From contig JAJXZC010000523.1 of assembly GCA_021780275.1 (NCBI GenBank), positions 1 through 9,359 on the forward strand: DNA of 9,359 nt, given 5' to 3'. The notes under the pieces are model-generated. The model was not told the DNA's origin, ran no database searches, and saw only the letters and a program-made list of their open reading frames with translations. Position 1 is the stretch's first letter. Each line of letters opens with the position of its first letter. Below are positions 1 to 6,195 of this stretch, one piece after another. This DNA comes from Pseudomonadota bacterium. GTDB taxonomy: Bacteria; Pseudomonadota; Alphaproteobacteria; Parvibaculales; Parvibaculaceae. The position numbers and the translations under genes were made by a program.

Positions 1-306
1 CGCCACCGCCGCGATGATCGGTTTGCGCACGCGGGTCAGCTCTTCCCAGGGCGCAAACCAGTCGGCGAGATACATCTCCGTCGCTTCGCGCTCGGCCATC
101 TCCTTGATGTCCGCGCCGGCGGCGAAGGCCTTGGCCGAACCGGTGATAACGATGCAGCCGATACCCGCATCCGCGTCGAAGCCCCTGGCCGCCGCAATCA
201 CCTCATTCATCAGCGTCGCGTTGAGCGCGTTGAGCGCTTGCGGCCGGTTGAGCGTGATGGTGGCGACGCGGCCCCGCGTCTCGGTGAGGATGGTTTCGTA
301 AGCCAT
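1..306 (-). CDS. Enoyl-CoA hydratase (crotonase family), N-terminal 102 residues, cut by window edge
   Basis: Hydrates a 2-enoyl-CoA to the 3-hydroxyacyl-CoA. In this operon the expected substrate is methacrylyl-CoA, giving 3-hydroxyisobutyryl-CoA, the second step after isobutyryl-CoA. The visible protein begins MAYETILTE. It has the early crotonase strand with [10 protein letters not shown] near residues 19-28, and the first oxyanion-hole segment [12 protein letters not shown] at residues 59-70, which matches the short-chain mitochondrial ECHS1 type very closely. The second oxyanion glycine and the two catalytic glutamates of this family lie in the missing part, beyond the left edge. The ATG is at 304-306, 25 bases after the mmsB stop, with a GGGAG-type purine run upstream, so it is the last visible gene of the operon. 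Family assignment is firm. The substrate is inferred from neighbours, and a broad short-chain hydratase also serving fatty acid or isoleucine breakdown is equally possible. Confidence 0.9.
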   Translation of the reverse strand, partial: MAYETILTETRGRVATITLNRPQALNALNATLMNEVIAAARGFDADAGIGCIVITGSAKAFAAGADIKEMAEREATEMYLADWFAPWEELTRVRKPIIAAVA

Positions 307-331
307 GTTCGTCGTCTCCCGGAGATCGCGG

Positions 332-1222
332 TTAAATCTGGCCCTTGATGAGCTTTATGACGCCGGAGAAGTCTATCGCATCATGCCCCAGAGCTTCCAT
401 CAGCGCGTAGACCTGAGCCGCATGTGCGCCGAGCGGCGTCGGCACCCGCGCCGTTCTGGAAGCGTCCTGGGCGAGGCGAAGGTCCTTCAGCATCATGCCC
501 GCCGTGAAGCCCGGCTTGTAATCGCGATTGGCCGGCGAGGTCGGCACGGGTCCTGGAACCGGGCAGTACGATGTCATGGACCAGCACTGGCCGGAAGCGG
601 TCGAGGAAATATCGAAAAGCTTCTGCGCATCGAGGCCGAGTTTCTCGCCAAGCGCGAAAGCCTCCGACACCGCGATCATCGAAATTCCGAGGATCATGTT
701 GTTGCAGACCTTGGCGGCCTGCCCCGTGCCCGCGTCTCCGGCATGGAAAATGTTCTTGCCCATATTTTCGATGATCGGCAACGCCCTGGCGAAAGCCTCC
801 TCCTCTCCGCCAACCATGAAGGTGAGCGATCCGGCTTCTGCGCCGCCGACACCGCCTGAGACCGGGGCATCGAGCATCGACATGCCTGCAGCGACCGCTG
901 CCGCAATGACCTCGCGCGCGGTCGGCACGTCGATAGTCGAACTGTCGATGAATACCGTCCCCTTGTCAGCGGCGGCGATGAGGCCACCCTCACCGAGATA
1001 GACGGCGCGCACATGTTCGCCTGCGGGCAGCATTGTGACGACGAGCTCGACGCTCTTGGCAGCGTCGCCAGCGGTCGCCGCCTTCTTTGCGCCCGCTTCG
1101 ACGAGACCGGCCACTGCCTGTGCCGAGAGGTCGAAGACCTTCAGCGCGTGACCTGCCTTCACGAGGTTGCGCGCCATGGGCCCGCCCATATTGCCGAGGC
1201 CGATGAATCCGATCTTCGCCAT
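332..1222 (-). CDS. mmsB: 3-hydroxyisobutyrate dehydrogenase
   Basis: Oxidises 3-hydroxyisobutyrate to methylmalonate semialdehyde with NAD+ in the cytosol, the fourth step of distal valine catabolism. The 296-residue length is normal for the family. The N-terminal Rossmann motif [12 protein letters not shown] is at residues 5-16. The substrate-binding segment [14 protein letters not shown] is at 118-131. The catalytic segment [12 protein letters not shown] at 166-177 carries the expected catalytic Lys171 and Asn175. The helical C-terminal domain has the KDLRLA segment (246-251) typical of 3-hydroxyisobutyrate dehydrogenases rather than of 6-phosphogluconate or tartronate semialdehyde enzymes. 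The ATG is preceded by a strong AGAGGAG ribosome-binding site about 8 bases away. It sits 31 bases after the hydrolase gene and 25 bases before the hydratase gene, so it is inside the operon. A general beta-hydroxyacid dehydrogenase is the only serious alternative, and the neighbours argue against it. Confidence 0.95.
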   Translation of the reverse strand: MAKIGFIGLGNMGGPMARNLVKAGHALKVFDLSAQAVAGLVEAGAKKAATAGDAAKSVELVVTMLPAGEHVRAVYLGEGGLIAAADKGTVFIDSSTIDVPTAREVIAAAVAAGMSMLDAPVSGGVGGAEAGSLTFMVGGEEEAFARALPIIENMGKNIFHAGDAGTGQAAKVCNNMILGISMIAVSEAFALGEKLGLDAQKLFDISSTASGQCWSMTSYCPVPGPVPTSPANRDYKPGFTAGMMLKDLRLAQDASRTARVPTPLGAHAAQVYALMEALGHDAIDFSGVIKLIKGQI

Positions 1223-1253
1223 GTCCCTGTCTCCTCTCAGTCGTCCTGATATC

Positions 1254-2294
1254 TCAGTCGAATGTCAGTTCGTCCGCTCCGAGCGGCGCGAAGTAGGCGT
1301 CGATCTCCGCCTTCGTCACATCGTCGAGCTTCGCAGGCTTCCATTTCGGCGCCTGATCCTTGTCGATGATGATGGCGCGCACGCCCTCATAGAAATCATG
1401 CCCCTTGATGAAGCGGCTGGTGAGCCGGTATTCGAGCTGCATTGCCTCCTCAAAGGAGAGCTTCGCGCCCTCGCGAATCTGGCGATAGGCGACGCTGCAG
1501 CTCGTCGGCGATTTCGCTTCGATATTGGCCGCGAGTTTCGCTTCCCACTCGCCGCCATCCGCCTTCAGCGAGGCAACGATCCCGGAGACGGAGCCCTTGG
1601 CGAAATGCCTGTCGATCGACGCGCGGTGCTGCGCGAGCGGCGCCTCGCCCGCAGGCGCGGAAAGCTCGCGCAACGCGACGTCGATGGACTCGCCGCCGGC
1701 AAGTCGCTCTTTCAGAGCTTCGAGCCTGTCGCCCGGAACGTGAACATCCGCAATGCCCGCATAGACAGCATCCGCGACCTTGAGCCGTTCGCCGCTAATC
1801 CCGAGGAACATGCCGATCTCGCCGGGGCAGCGCGGCAGGAAGTACGTGCCGCCAACATCCGGGAAAAGGCCGACGCCCGTTTCAGGCATGGCGAAAGTCA
1901 ACCGCTCCGTCGCGACGCGATGCGAGCCGTTGACCGAAACGCCGACACCGCCACCCATGTTGATGCCGTCCATCAGCGCGACATAGGGCTTGGGATAGCG
2001 CTTGATATAGGTGTTGAGGCGATATTCCTCGCGCCAGAAGGCGAGCGCAGAGGGATCGCCCGCCTTGCCCCAGTCATGCAGCGCGCGGATGTCGCCGCCC
2101 GCGCAGAAAGCCTTCTCTCCCGCGCCCTCGATGATGACGAGCTTCACGCTGTCATCCGCCGCCCATGCCTTGAGCTGCGGATGGATCAGGCGAACCATGT
2201 TGAGCGTCAGCGCGTTCAGCGCCTTCGGGCGATTGAGCGTGATGATACCCGCGACGCCATTACGCGCGAACAGGACTTCGGCTTCTTCAGACAT
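1254..2294 (-). CDS. 3-hydroxyisobutyryl-CoA hydrolase (HIBCH type)
   Basis: Hydrolyses 3-hydroxyisobutyryl-CoA to free 3-hydroxyisobutyrate and CoA, the step that releases the valine intermediate from CoA for MmsB. The protein is 346 residues, the usual HIBCH length and clearly longer than a plain crotonase. KAFCAGGDIRAL (61-72) forms the first oxyanion-hole region and INMGGGVGVS (111-120) the second. MPETGVGLFPDVGG (136-149) holds Glu138 and Asp146, spaced like the catalytic Glu/Asp pair of human HIBCH. The C-terminal block HDFYEGVRA (299-307) followed by DKDQAPKW (311-318) is diagnostic of HIBCH and absent from ordinary enoyl-CoA hydratases. The ATG lies only 5 bases after the acyl-CoA dehydrogenase stop, so translation may be coupled. 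A bifunctional enoyl-CoA hydratase/isomerase label from a generic search would be less precise. Confidence 0.95.
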   Translation of the reverse strand: MSEEAEVLFARNGVAGIITLNRPKALNALTLNMVRLIHPQLKAWAADDSVKLVIIEGAGEKAFCAGGDIRALHDWGKAGDPSALAFWREEYRLNTYIKRYPKPYVALMDGINMGGGVGVSVNGSHRVATERLTFAMPETGVGLFPDVGGTYFLPRCPGEIGMFLGISGERLKVADAVYAGIADVHVPGDRLEALKERLAGGESIDVALRELSAPAGEAPLAQHRASIDRHFAKGSVSGIVASLKADGGEWEAKLAANIEAKSPTSCSVAYRQIREGAKLSFEEAMQLEYRLTSRFIKGHDFYEGVRAIIIDKDQAPKWKPAKLDDVTKAEIDAYFAPLGADELTFD

Positions 2295-2299
2295 GTCGT

Positions 2300-3436
2300 T
2301 CAGTTCTTCAGCAATTCGCGCGCAATGATGACGCGCATGATCTCATTCGTGCCTTCGAGGATCTGATGCACGCGCAGATCGCGCACATGACGCTCGAGCG
2401 GGAAGTCGTTGAGATAGCCATAGCCGCCGTGAAGCTGCAGCGCCTCATTGGCGACGCGGAAGCTCACATCGGTGACGAAGCGCTTCGCCATCGCGGCGTG
2501 CATGGTCGCATCGGGCGACTTAGCCTGCACCTTGGTTGCGGCCTGATAGAGCATGAGCCGCGCCGCCTCAAGTTCGGTCGCCATGTCGGCAAGCTTGAAC
2601 TGAAGCGCCTGGAACGTCGCGAGCGGCTTGCCGAATTGCTGACGCTCGTTGAGATAGGCCCTGGCGCGCTCGAAAGCCACGCGCGCCGTGCCGATCGCAC
2701 AGGCGGCAATGTTGAGACGGCCACCATCGAGGCCCATCATCGCGAACTTGAAGCCTTCGCCCTCTTCGCCGACGCGGTTCGACACCGGCACGCGGCAATC
2801 CTCGAAGATCACCTGCGCGGTCGGCTGCGAGTTCCAGCCCATCTTCTTTTCGGGCGCGCCGAAGGAGAGGCCCGGTGTGCCCTTCTCGACAACGATGCAG
2901 GAAACACCCTTCGGGCCCGCCTCGCCGGTGCGCACCATCGCGACATAGATGTCCGACGTGCCGCCACCCGAGATGAATGCCTTCGAACCATTGATGACAT
3001 AGTGGTCGCCATCGCGCACCGCGCGGGTGCGAAGCGAGGCCGCGTCCGAACCCGAGCCCGGCTCGGTGAGGCAATAGCTCGCGATGAGTTCCATTGTGGT
3101 GAGGCGCGGGAGATATTTCTGCCGCAGCTCTTCCGACCCGAAAGTATCGATCATCCAGGACGCCATGTTGTGGATCGTCAGGTAAGCCGCCGTCGAGGTG
3201 CAGCCACCTGAGAGAGCTTCGAAGATGAGCGCGGCGTCGAGGCGCGTCAGCGCGGAGCCACCGACATCTTCCTTCACATAGATGCCTGCGAAGCCAAGGG
3301 CCGCCGCCTTACGCAGCGTCTCCACGGGGAAGAAATGGGTCCGGTCCCATTCCGCTGCGTAAGGTTCCAGTTCTTCCGCTGCAAACGAACGTGCCACGTC
3401 CTGGAATGCGCGCTGGTCTTCCGTCAGCTCAAACAT
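2300..3436 (-). CDS. Acyl-CoA dehydrogenase, isobutyryl-CoA dehydrogenase (ACAD8) type
   Basis: FAD enzyme that should oxidise isobutyryl-CoA to methacrylyl-CoA and pass electrons to ETF, the first step specific to valine after the branched-chain 2-oxoacid dehydrogenase. The 378 residues have the full three-domain fold: an N-terminal helical domain, a middle beta domain with [15 protein letters not shown] at about 130-144, and a C-terminal helical domain ending in LHGGYGYL and [10 protein letters not shown]. The Glu of EGTNEIMR (residue 361) is the family's catalytic base. The segment [13 protein letters not shown] near residue 90 resembles ACAD8 closely. The ATG at 3434-3436 follows a GAGGGAG ribosome-binding site about 8 bases upstream. 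The gene lies 142 bases downstream of mmsA, behind a strong stem-loop, and 5 bases before the hydrolase. Short/branched-chain (2-methylbutyryl-CoA) dehydrogenase is the main alternative. The operon, with the next four valine steps present, favours isobutyryl-CoA. Confidence 0.92.
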   Translation of the reverse strand: MFELTEDQRAFQDVARSFAAEELEPYAAEWDRTHFFPVETLRKAAALGFAGIYVKEDVGGSALTRLDAALIFEALSGGCTSTAAYLTIHNMASWMIDTFGSEELRQKYLPRLTTMELIASYCLTEPGSGSDAASLRTRAVRDGDHYVINGSKAFISGGGTSDIYVAMVRTGEAGPKGVSCIVVEKGTPGLSFGAPEKKMGWNSQPTAQVIFEDCRVPVSNRVGEEGEGFKFAMMGLDGGRLNIAACAIGTARVAFERARAYLNERQQFGKPLATFQALQFKLADMATELEAARLMLYQAATKVQAKSPDATMHAAMAKRFVTDVSFRVANEALQLHGGYGYLNDFPLERHVRDLRVHQILEGTNEIMRVIIARELLKN

Positions 3437-3474
3437 CTAGCCACTCCCTCAATCATCGTTTGTGCCGGCCTGCA

Positions 3475-3514
3475 AGGGGCGCGGCGCCCAATCCATAGGA
3501 TGAGCGCCGCCCCT
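3475..3514. other. GC-rich stem-loop between mmsA and the acyl-CoA dehydrogenase gene
   Basis: Arms at 3475-3487 and 3504-3514 pair over 11 bases, leaving a 2-base bulge (3481-3482). A second small stem, ATCC/GGAT with a 3-base loop, sits inside at 3491-3501. Read on the minus strand it would lie in the mmsA mRNA, after the mmsA stop and about 40 bases before the next start. No T/U run follows in either direction, so a classical intrinsic terminator is not supported. An mRNA-stabilising or processing hairpin, or a partial attenuator that sets different levels of mmsA and the downstream genes, fits better. The structure is visible in the sequence; the role is inferred. Confidence 0.55.
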
Positions 3515-3578
3515 CGTCCAGATGCCGTGAGCCCGGTCCCTTATGCGAGACCTGGGTAGATAACCGATCAGGCGATCG

Positions 3579-5078
3579 TCACCCCATGGTTGGAATGACG
3601 AAGGACGAACCTTCCTTGACCCCGGACGGCCAGCGCGAGGTGACCGTCTTCACCTTGGTCCAGAACTTCACGCCCTCGGTACCATGCTGGTTCGTGTCGC
3701 CGAAGGCCGAACGCTTCCAGCCGCCGAATGAGTGATAGGCGAGCGGCACGGGGATCGGCACGTTGATGCCGACCATGCCGACCTGAACCCGCGAGGCGAA
3801 AGTGCGCGCCGCGTCACCGTCGCGCGTGAAGATCGCGACGCCATTGCCATACTGGTGCTTCGTCGGCAGCTCGGCGGCCTCGTCGAAGTTCTTTGCGCGC
3901 ACGATCTGGAGTACCGGGCCGAAGATTTCTTCCTGGTAGGTCGTCATGTCGGGCGTCACATGATCGAAGAGCGTTCCGCCGAGGAAGAAGCCCTTCTCGT
4001 AGCCCTGCAGCTTGAAGCCGCGGCCGTCGACCAGAAGCTTTGCGCCTTCCTTGGTGGCGAGGTCGATGTAGCCCTTCACCTTGTCGAGATGCGCCTGGCT
4101 AACCAGCGGGCCGTAGTCGCTGTCGGCTGCCGTCGAGATGCCGATCTTGAGGGCCTGAACGCGCGGCACGAGCTTCTCGATGAGGCGTTCCGCCGTCTCG
4201 TCGCCGACCGGGACCGCAACCGGCAGCGCCATGCAGCGTTCGCCCGCCGAGCCATAGGCCGAGCCGATGAGATCGTTGACGACCTGATCCATGTCGGCGT
4301 CCGGCATGATGATCGCGTGGTTCTTCGCGCCGCCCATGGCCTGCACGCGCTTTCCATGCGCCGCACCGGTCGCATAGATGTACTGCGCGATCGCCGACGA
4401 GCCGACGAAGCTGATGGCCGGGATGGTCGGATCGGTGAGGATCGCATCGACGGCTTCCTTGTCGCCGTTGACGACGTTGAGCACGCCTTCGGGCGCGCCG
4501 GCCTCAAGCAGGAGTTCCGCAAGGCGTAGCGGCACCGATGGGTCCTTCTCGGAGGGCTTCAGGATGAAGGTGTTGCCGCAGGCGATCGCCACGCCGAACA
4601 TCCACATCGGGATCATGGCCGGGAAGTTGAAGGGCGTGATGCCGGCCACGACGCCGAGCGGCTGGCGCATCGAATACATGTCGATGCCGGGGCCGGCGCC
4701 TTCCGTGAATTCGCCCTTCTGGAGATGCGGGATACCGCAGGCGAATTCGATGACTTCAAGACCGCGCTGAATGTCGCCCTTGGAGTCGGCAATCACTTTG
4801 CCATGCTCGGAGGAGAGAAGCTCGGCCAGCTCCTGCATGTTCGCCTCGAGCAGGCGCTTGAATTCGAACATGACGCGGGCGCGGCGCTGCGGGTTCGTTG
4901 CCGCCCAGCCGGGGAAAGCCTTCGCCGCGACTTCGACGGCGGCGCGCAGCTCGGCGGTCGTCGCGAGCGGGGTGCGGGCCGTGATCTCGCCCGTGTTCGG
5001 GTTGGTCACATCGAGGAAGCGGCCACTGGTGCCCTTCACATGCTTGCCACCAATGAAATGTGTGAGTTCCTTGACCAT
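3579..5078 (-). CDS. mmsA: CoA-acylating methylmalonate-semialdehyde dehydrogenase
   Basis: Converts methylmalonate semialdehyde, NAD+ and CoA to propionyl-CoA, CO2 and NADH, the last step of distal valine catabolism; malonate semialdehyde is a usual second substrate. The protein is 499 residues, the standard MmsA length. The ALDH fold shows PFNFP (149-153, oxyanion Asn151), the cofactor-binding LKPSEKDPS (173-181), FVGSS (224-228) and the catalytic segment SAGERCMA (277-284) with nucleophile Cys282. Where hydrolytic ALDHs carry ELGGK with a general-base Glu, this protein reads AMGGAKNH (247-254) without the Glu. This is characteristic of the CoA-dependent MmsA branch and fits thioester transfer to CoA rather than hydrolysis. 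The ATG at 5076-5078 follows GGAAGG/GGAACG purine runs. It is the promoter-proximal gene of the valine cluster and is divergent from a LysR regulator 84 bases away, its likely controller. Confidence 0.96.
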   Translation of the reverse strand: MVKELTHFIGGKHVKGTSGRFLDVTNPNTGEITARTPLATTAELRAAVEVAAKAFPGWAATNPQRRARVMFEFKRLLEANMQELAELLSSEHGKVIADSKGDIQRGLEVIEFACGIPHLQKGEFTEGAGPGIDMYSMRQPLGVVAGITPFNFPAMIPMWMFGVAIACGNTFILKPSEKDPSVPLRLAELLLEAGAPEGVLNVVNGDKEAVDAILTDPTIPAISFVGSSAIAQYIYATGAAHGKRVQAMGGAKNHAIIMPDADMDQVVNDLIGSAYGSAGERCMALPVAVPVGDETAERLIEKLVPRVQALKIGISTAADSDYGPLVSQAHLDKVKGYIDLATKEGAKLLVDGRGFKLQGYEKGFFLGGTLFDHVTPDMTTYQEEIFGPVLQIVRAKNFDEAAELPTKHQYGNGVAIFTRDGDAARTFASRVQVGMVGINVPIPVPLAYHSFGGWKRSAFGDTNQHGTEGVKFWTKVKTVTSRWPSGVKEGSSFVIPTMG

Positions 5079-5162
5079 GGCTCGTTCCGACCTTCCAACT
5101 TTTGATGCTGTGCGCCTTGTTTACCGGCTGCGTCAGCGCATGGAAACTGGTATTAGTGCAGC
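5079..5162. promoter_or_regulatory. Divergent mmsA / lysR promoter-operator region
   Basis: These 84 bases separate two diverging genes and must hold both promoters. Towards lysR I see TGGTATTAG (5148-5156), an extended -10-like element whose start point would fall near 5163, on the lysR ATG itself. Towards mmsA only weak -35/-10 candidates are visible. Possible operator elements are the short inverted repeat GCTG-CGT-CAGC (5127-5137), the GTT...AAC pair at 5084-5099 (with T-N11-A spacing at 5086-5098, as in many LysR boxes), and the palindrome overlapping the lysR start described separately. T-N11-A is a loose pattern, so none of these is secure. Confidence 0.5.
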
Positions 5163-5173
5163 ATGAAGCTGCA
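5157..5173. repeat. Palindrome spanning the proposed lysR start codon
   Basis: TGCAGC-ATGAA-GCTGCA is a perfect 6-base inverted repeat with a 5-base centre, and the centre contains the proposed lysR ATG (5163-5165). As DNA it could be an autoregulatory operator. As RNA it would place the start codon in a hairpin loop. If translation really starts at Met7 (5181), the palindrome lies wholly upstream of the coding region and an operator role becomes more likely. Confidence 0.45.
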
Positions 5174-6086
5174 AAATCGCATGCCGCTGGATTGGGAAAA
5201 TCTGCGGCTTTTCCTCGAAACGACGCGCCACTCGACACTGGCCGATGCCGCGCTGCGCCTGAAGATCGACCCGACGACACTAGGCCGCCGCCTGCACAGA
5301 TTCGAGCGCGAAATCGGGACGGCCCTTTTCGAGCGGGTGCCGCAAGGACTGCGCCTCACGCCCATGGGCCAGGTGCTCGCCGCCCATGCGGAACAGATGG
5401 AAGATGCGAGCCTCCAGGCGCTGGAAGCGATCAAGGGCACGGGAGGCGCAGCACGCGGCACCGTTCGCATCAGCGCCACAGAGGGTTTCGGCACCTTCAT
5501 CATAGCGCCCGCGCTGGTCGAACTCAGCCGCCAGCACCCCGACCTCGAAATAGACCTCGTAGCGTCGAGCGGCTTTCTCAGCGTGTCGAAGCGCGAAGCC
5601 GACATGGCGATCCTTCTCGCCCGCCCCACCGCAGGCCGCCTCGTTGCGCAAAAGCTCAGCAATTACGTGCTGATGCTCTATGCCTCGAAAAGTTATCTGC
5701 GGGGCGTTCCGCCCATCCGCACACCGTCCGACCTCGCCGGCCACAGGCTCGTTTCCTATGTGGACGACCTCATCTATTCGCCGAAGCTGCGTTACCTCAA
5801 CGAATTGCCCGGCACCCTCTCGCCGACGCTGCGGAGTTCAAGCATCGTCGGTCAATATCAGGCGACCAAGGCGGGCGCGGGCCTCTGCGTGCTGCCCTGC
5901 TTCATCGCCGATCAGGAGAAAAGCCTCGTGCGCGTGCTACCCGAGCATATCCGCGTCGAACGGACTTTCTGGCTCGCCGTGCATGAGGAAATGCGAAACT
6001 TCGCGCGCGTGAAGGCGGTCTCCGAATTCCTCCTGGCGACCACCGCCGCGCAGCATGGGCTTCTCATGGGCGAGCAACCGGGTTGA
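5163..6086 (+). CDS. LysR-type transcriptional regulator, candidate regulator of the valine operon
   Basis: DNA-binding regulator of 307 residues, the normal LysR length. The winged helix-turn-helix occupies about residues 10-70: LDWENLRLFLE, then LADAALRL, the recognition region DPTTLGRRLHRFEREIG, and the wing LFERVPQGLRLTPMG. The effector-binding domain follows from about residue 97 to 295, with the usual VRISATEGFG entry strand and a GAGLCVLPC segment near 238-246. It diverges from mmsA, the classical position for a LysR activator/repressor of the neighbouring operon. In Pseudomonas the mmsAB regulator MmsR is AraC-type, so this would be a different solution. The ligand is unknown; a valine catabolite such as 3-hydroxyisobutyrate or a CoA ester is only a guess. 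The start is uncertain. ATG 5163 has no ribosome-binding site and Met7 at 5181 has only a weak one; the conserved domain starts right after Met7. Confidence 0.9.
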   Translation: MKLQNRMPLDWENLRLFLETTRHSTLADAALRLKIDPTTLGRRLHRFEREIGTALFERVPQGLRLTPMGQVLAAHAEQMEDASLQALEAIKGTGGAARGTVRISATEGFGTFIIAPALVELSRQHPDLEIDLVASSGFLSVSKREADMAILLARPTAGRLVAQKLSNYVLMLYASKSYLRGVPPIRTPSDLAGHRLVSYVDDLIYSPKLRYLNELPGTLSPTLRSSSIVGQYQATKAGAGLCVLPCFIADQEKSLVRVLPEHIRVERTFWLAVHEEMRNFARVKAVSEFLLATTAAQHGLLMGEQPG

Positions 6087-6129
6087 GCGGTGCCTGGGCG
6101 TCAGTCCGCAAGCGGGCAAGAGGGCGCAT

Positions 6130-6190
6130 AAACCCCACTACCTCGGAACACGCTGTTCCACTATGCTCCAAAGATCTTTTGGGGTTGGAA
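6130..6190 (+). promoter_or_regulatory. Structured leader of the adenylate cyclase gene, pairing with its ribosome-binding site
   Basis: In the 109 bases between the lysR stop and the cyclase ATG, AACCCCA (6131-6137) is exactly complementary to TGGGGTT (6180-6186). The latter is directly part of the GGGGTTGGAA stretch that serves as the ribosome-binding region for the ATG at 6196. Inside this outer stem lie the inverted repeat GGAACA-CGC-TGTTCC (6145-6159) and the 10-base palindrome AAAGATCTTT (6170-6179). If transcribed, the leader could fold into a multi-hairpin structure that hides the ribosome-binding site. No known riboswitch class is recognised. Complementarity is seen directly; regulation is inferred. 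Confidence 0.4.
6145..6159. repeat. Perfect inverted repeat GGAACA-CGC-TGTTCC
   Basis: Two 6-base arms around a 3-base centre lie 36 bases before the proposed cyclase start. It could be a dimeric-regulator operator or the inner hairpin of the leader. No T run follows, so it is not a convincing terminator for the upstream lysR gene. Confidence 0.5.
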
Positions 6191-6195
6191 TCCAT

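Noticed and set aside
315..325. TCTCC-C-GGAGA palindrome between mmsB and the hydratase gene
   Set aside because: The single-base centre cannot form a hairpin loop, and the purine arm is simply the hydratase ribosome-binding region.
1167..3211. Two long plus-strand open frames (1167-2366 and 2366-3211) antisense to the hydrolase and acyl-CoA dehydrogenase genes, touching at 2366 as if translationally coupled
   Set aside because: They are Arg/Ala/Asp-rich mirror frames of well-recognised genes in GC-rich DNA. They show no domain motif and no good ribosome-binding site, and the touching ends are a coincidence.
6145..6159. Resemblance of GGAACA-CGC-TGTTCC to a vertebrate steroid-receptor element and to Gram-positive LexA boxes
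   Set aside because: The first has no meaning in bacteria, and the spacer does not fit the LexA box (5 rather than 4 bases between GAAC and GTTC).
6055..6195. Upstream extension of the cyclase frame to an ATG at 6055, inside lysR
   Set aside because: The added 47 residues have no membrane or domain character, overlap the lysR end, and lack a ribosome-binding site, whereas the ATG at 6196 has one and begins just before TM1.
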